Both the position numbers and the translations under genes were made by a program. A DNA stretch of 8,219 nt from Thermacetogenium sp. UBA4966 (lineage in GTDB: Bacteria > Bacillota > DSM-12270 > Thermacetogeniales > Thermacetogeniaceae): positions 1 to 8,219 of the forward strand of contig DHAA01000068.1 of the NCBI GenBank assembly GCA_002397275.1. The letters are read 5' to 3'. Under the pieces are notes generated by a model. It ran no database searches and was not told the DNA's origin. It worked only from the letters and a program-made list of their open reading frames with translations. This document shows positions 6,844 through 8,219 of the stretch, one piece after another. Each line of letters starts with the position of its first letter. The stretch's first letter is position 1.

Positions 6844-6917
6844 CGCACAGTTTTTATTAGCGCCGTTACATTACCGGCGATTAAGTCGCGCTCCGCCCCC
6901 CTTTCCCGGCGTAACTT

Positions 6918-6946
6918 TTGAACAAAATAAGGCGTCTAGTTACTAT
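6918..6946 (+). promoter_or_regulatory. Candidate promoter of the glucosaminidase gene
   Basis: TTGAAC (6918-6923) and TACTAT (6941-6946) are separated by 17 bases. Each hexamer keeps the key positions of the SigA consensus. It would give a leader of about 260 bases. The hexamers are imperfect, so this is a moderate guess. Confidence 0.4.
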
Positions 6947-7064
6947 TTCGGTGTAAAAAAAGATTTCATGAATAAGGCATGATTTTCCTTCCCTCCCGTA
7001 TGGGAAAAATGTCTTAATTATTTATTACCTTTGGAGGAATTTTTGATCTCGTGAGGAATATATG

Positions 7065-7126
7065 TCTTGTCGGGAATTTAGTCTATCGCGATTGATGTAT
7101 ACACTTAAAATCAGAAACCGACAAGA
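7065..7126 (+). repeat. 9-base perfect inverted repeat in the glucosaminidase leader
   Basis: TCTTGTCGG (7065-7073) is complementary to CCGACAAGA (7118-7126). The 44-base interval holds two 8-base palindromes, ATCGCGAT and TGTATACA. As RNA this could fold into a closed multi-arm structure; as DNA the palindromes could be protein sites. It is not a family I recognise. Confidence 0.55.
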
Positions 7127-7199
7127 ACACTTAACAGCAAAAAGAGCGAAGAACGAAGGCATCTGGACTTTGCTGTTTATAGATAAAATCACTAAATAT

Positions 7200-7209
7200 G
7201 GAGGGGGTG
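7200..7209 (+). promoter_or_regulatory. Ribosome binding site for the GTG start at 7215
   Basis: GGAGGGGGTG lies 5 bases before GTG and matches the anti-Shine-Dalgarno strongly. With the typical signal peptide that begins at once (MKKTLKVILVV), it decides for 7215 rather than the in-frame ATG at 7062. Confidence 0.8.
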
Positions 7210-7214
7210 AAATA

Positions 7215-8219
7215 GTGAAAAAGACGCTAAAGGTTATACTGGTGGTTCTTTTCACTATACTTGGTTTTTTACACAGCAACGGATATACAATCGCCTATGC
7301 ACAAAGCAGCTATAGCTATACACCAATTATGGGGCAAAGCCAGGACCTAAAAACTCAGGCGGTTCAGCTTCTAAAAACGAATAACAGCTATAACAATGAT
7401 CATCCGAAAACAGATGAATACATAAACGGCTTCGTCAATACCACATGGGAAGAAGCGACTCTGGAAGGAATAAAGCCGGAGGTAACATATTCTCTGATGA
7501 TGCTGGAAACCGGCTGGCTTAAATTCGGTGGCAGGGTATCTCCAGACGATCACAATTTTGGAGGAATAGGCGCTACCGATAGCGGCGGTACTCCTGCAAA
7601 ATTCGCCGATGATAGAGAAGGAATAAGAGCGGTTGTTCAGCACTTGAAAGCTTATGCCTCTTCAGACCCTCTCCGGTCAGACTGCGTTGACCCCCGGTAT
7701 GAACTTGTGAACCCAAAAGGCTGCATAATCAATGTGGAACTGTTGGGCCAGAAAGAAAATCCCGAGGGACGGGGCTGGGCGACAGGGTTCGGCTATGGGT
7801 TTAAGATAAAAAACATTATAAACCAGTTGGCCGGAAAGCCCTTAACACCAATTATCACCAATCTGACGGCTACATGCAGCGATTCTACATATTCCATCGC
7901 AGCTACAGGTGTTTATGCCGACGGCGCTTTATATAAATTCAGCTCCATTGATACGGCGACAGGCCGGGAGAGCTTGATACAGAACTATAGTCAGAACAAT
8001 AAAGCCGACTGGAAACCCGACAATGACGGCAATTATAAAATAAAGGCATATATAAAAACACCATCCAGCCCCAACGAATTTGATGCATATACTACTTTAG
8101 CAAAAGCATCTCCCACAACTATACAATCCTTCGATATCGGCGGTACTGCTTTCTACGCCGGCAAGTCCTATACCGCCACCGCCAACGCTACCAGCGTCAA
8201 TAAACCAATGTACAGATTC
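7215..8219 (+). CDS. Secreted cell-wall glucosaminidase with Y_Y_Y-type repeats (partial, C-terminus outside window)
   Basis: A probable peptidoglycan hydrolase cleaving glycan strands at N-acetylglucosamine, acting outside the membrane. From the GTG at 7215 the first 335 residues are visible. A signal peptide covers 1-29 (KK, a hydrophobic core VILVVLFTILGF, cleavage after AYA). A glucosaminidase-like (GH73-type) domain lies at about 50-206, with the likely catalytic E98 in LETGW and the family HNFGGIG motif at 113-119. At about 212-298 follows a beta-sandwich repeat with spaced aromatic residues (YKFSS, DGNYKIKAYIK, EFDAY) like the Y_Y_Y domains of clostridial surface proteins. A second copy starts near 301 (SYTATANATS, MYRF) and is cut by the window edge. 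The frame is open upstream to 7047, and an ATG at 7062 would add 51 residues, but that form would bury the signal peptide. The exact bond cleaved is inference. Confidence 0.8.
   Translation, partial: MKKTLKVILVVLFTILGFLHSNGYTIAYAQSSYSYTPIMGQSQDLKTQAVQLLKTNNSYNNDHPKTDEYINGFVNTTWEEATLEGIKPEVTYSLMMLETGWLKFGGRVSPDDHNFGGIGATDSGGTPAKFADDREGIRAVVQHLKAYASSDPLRSDCVDPRYELVNPKGCIINVELLGQKENPEGRGWATGFGYGFKIKNIINQLAGKPLTPIITNLTATCSDSTYSIAATGVYADGALYKFSSIDTATGRESLIQNYSQNNKADWKPDNDGNYKIKAYIKTPSSPNEFDAYTTLAKASPTTIQSFDIGGTAFYAGKSYTATANATSVNKPMYRF

Larger units (their letters stand above)
6844..7214. other. Divergent intergenic region of about 370 bases
   Basis: It separates the transglutaminase-like gene (minus) from the glucosaminidase gene (plus). 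It contains a GC-rich patch at 6860-6912 with repeated CGCCG/CGGCG elements, a candidate plus-strand promoter at 6918-6946, and a 9-base inverted repeat at 7065-7126. No recognisable riboswitch core, tRNA or complete independent gene was found. The frame of the glucosaminidase is open from 7047, with an ATG at 7062. Confidence 0.55.

Noticed and set aside
6860..6912. GC-rich patch with CGCCG/CGGCG repeats, considered as a tRNA or mobile-element end
   Set aside because: No cloverleaf, no anticodon arm and no matching terminal repeat elsewhere in the window; only short five-base stems are possible.
6946..7214. c-di-AMP (ydaO-type) riboswitch in the glucosaminidase leader
   Set aside because: The expected conserved core blocks of that class were not found, although the gene type is a common target.
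7371..7643. 90-codon minus-strand open frame
   Set aside because: It is antisense to the catalytic domain of the glucosaminidase, whose motifs clearly mark the plus strand as coding.

Overview
The window looks like chromosomal DNA from a low-to-mid GC Gram-positive bacterium of the Bacillota, most likely class Clostridia. Three things point there: the CtsR/McsA/McsB/ClpC heat-shock operon in its usual order, strong GGAGG-type ribosome binding sites with some TTG and GTG starts, and a Clostridia-style secreted glucosaminidase followed by Y_Y_Y-type repeats. The genus cannot be fixed from this sequence alone.

Positions 1-4046 (minus strand) hold the stress operon ctsR-mcsA-mcsB-clpC, with short gaps of 55, 16 and 21 bases. 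It is driven by a near-consensus SigA promoter (TTGACT-17-TATAAT, 4018-4046). Two CtsR operators (3980-4014) lie immediately downstream of the -10 element, one base apart. clpC runs off the left edge just after the Walker A motif of its second ATPase domain. Together the genes encode a closed circuit: CtsR represses the operon, McsA/McsB phosphorylate arginines on proteins, and ClpC (with ClpP encoded elsewhere) degrades the marked proteins. The diagnostic residues of this circuit can be seen in each protein.

Positions 4047-4580 (plus strand) hold a divergent leader and a small MTH1187/DUF77-type protein with a TTG start. Convergent to it, 4654-6015 (minus) encodes a 453-residue protein with an N-terminal SEC-C zinc motif and a large helical body that I do not recognise. 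Upstream of that gene, 6121-6160 is a good intrinsic terminator for the next minus-strand gene, 6217-6843, a transglutaminase-like cysteine-protease-fold protein. Its catalytic triad is intact, but its 5' end is suspect: it has no ribosome binding site and no signal peptide.

Positions 6844-7214 form a long divergent intergenic region with a candidate plus-strand promoter and a structured leader. It precedes a secreted cell-wall glucosaminidase (7215 to the right edge), which is cut off inside its second C-terminal repeat. No tRNA, rRNA, insertion sequence, CRISPR array or phage gene was found. The clearest known system is the protein-arginine-phosphorylation heat-shock operon. The least explained parts are the SEC-C protein, the damaged-looking transglutaminase-like gene and the leader of the glucosaminidase gene.
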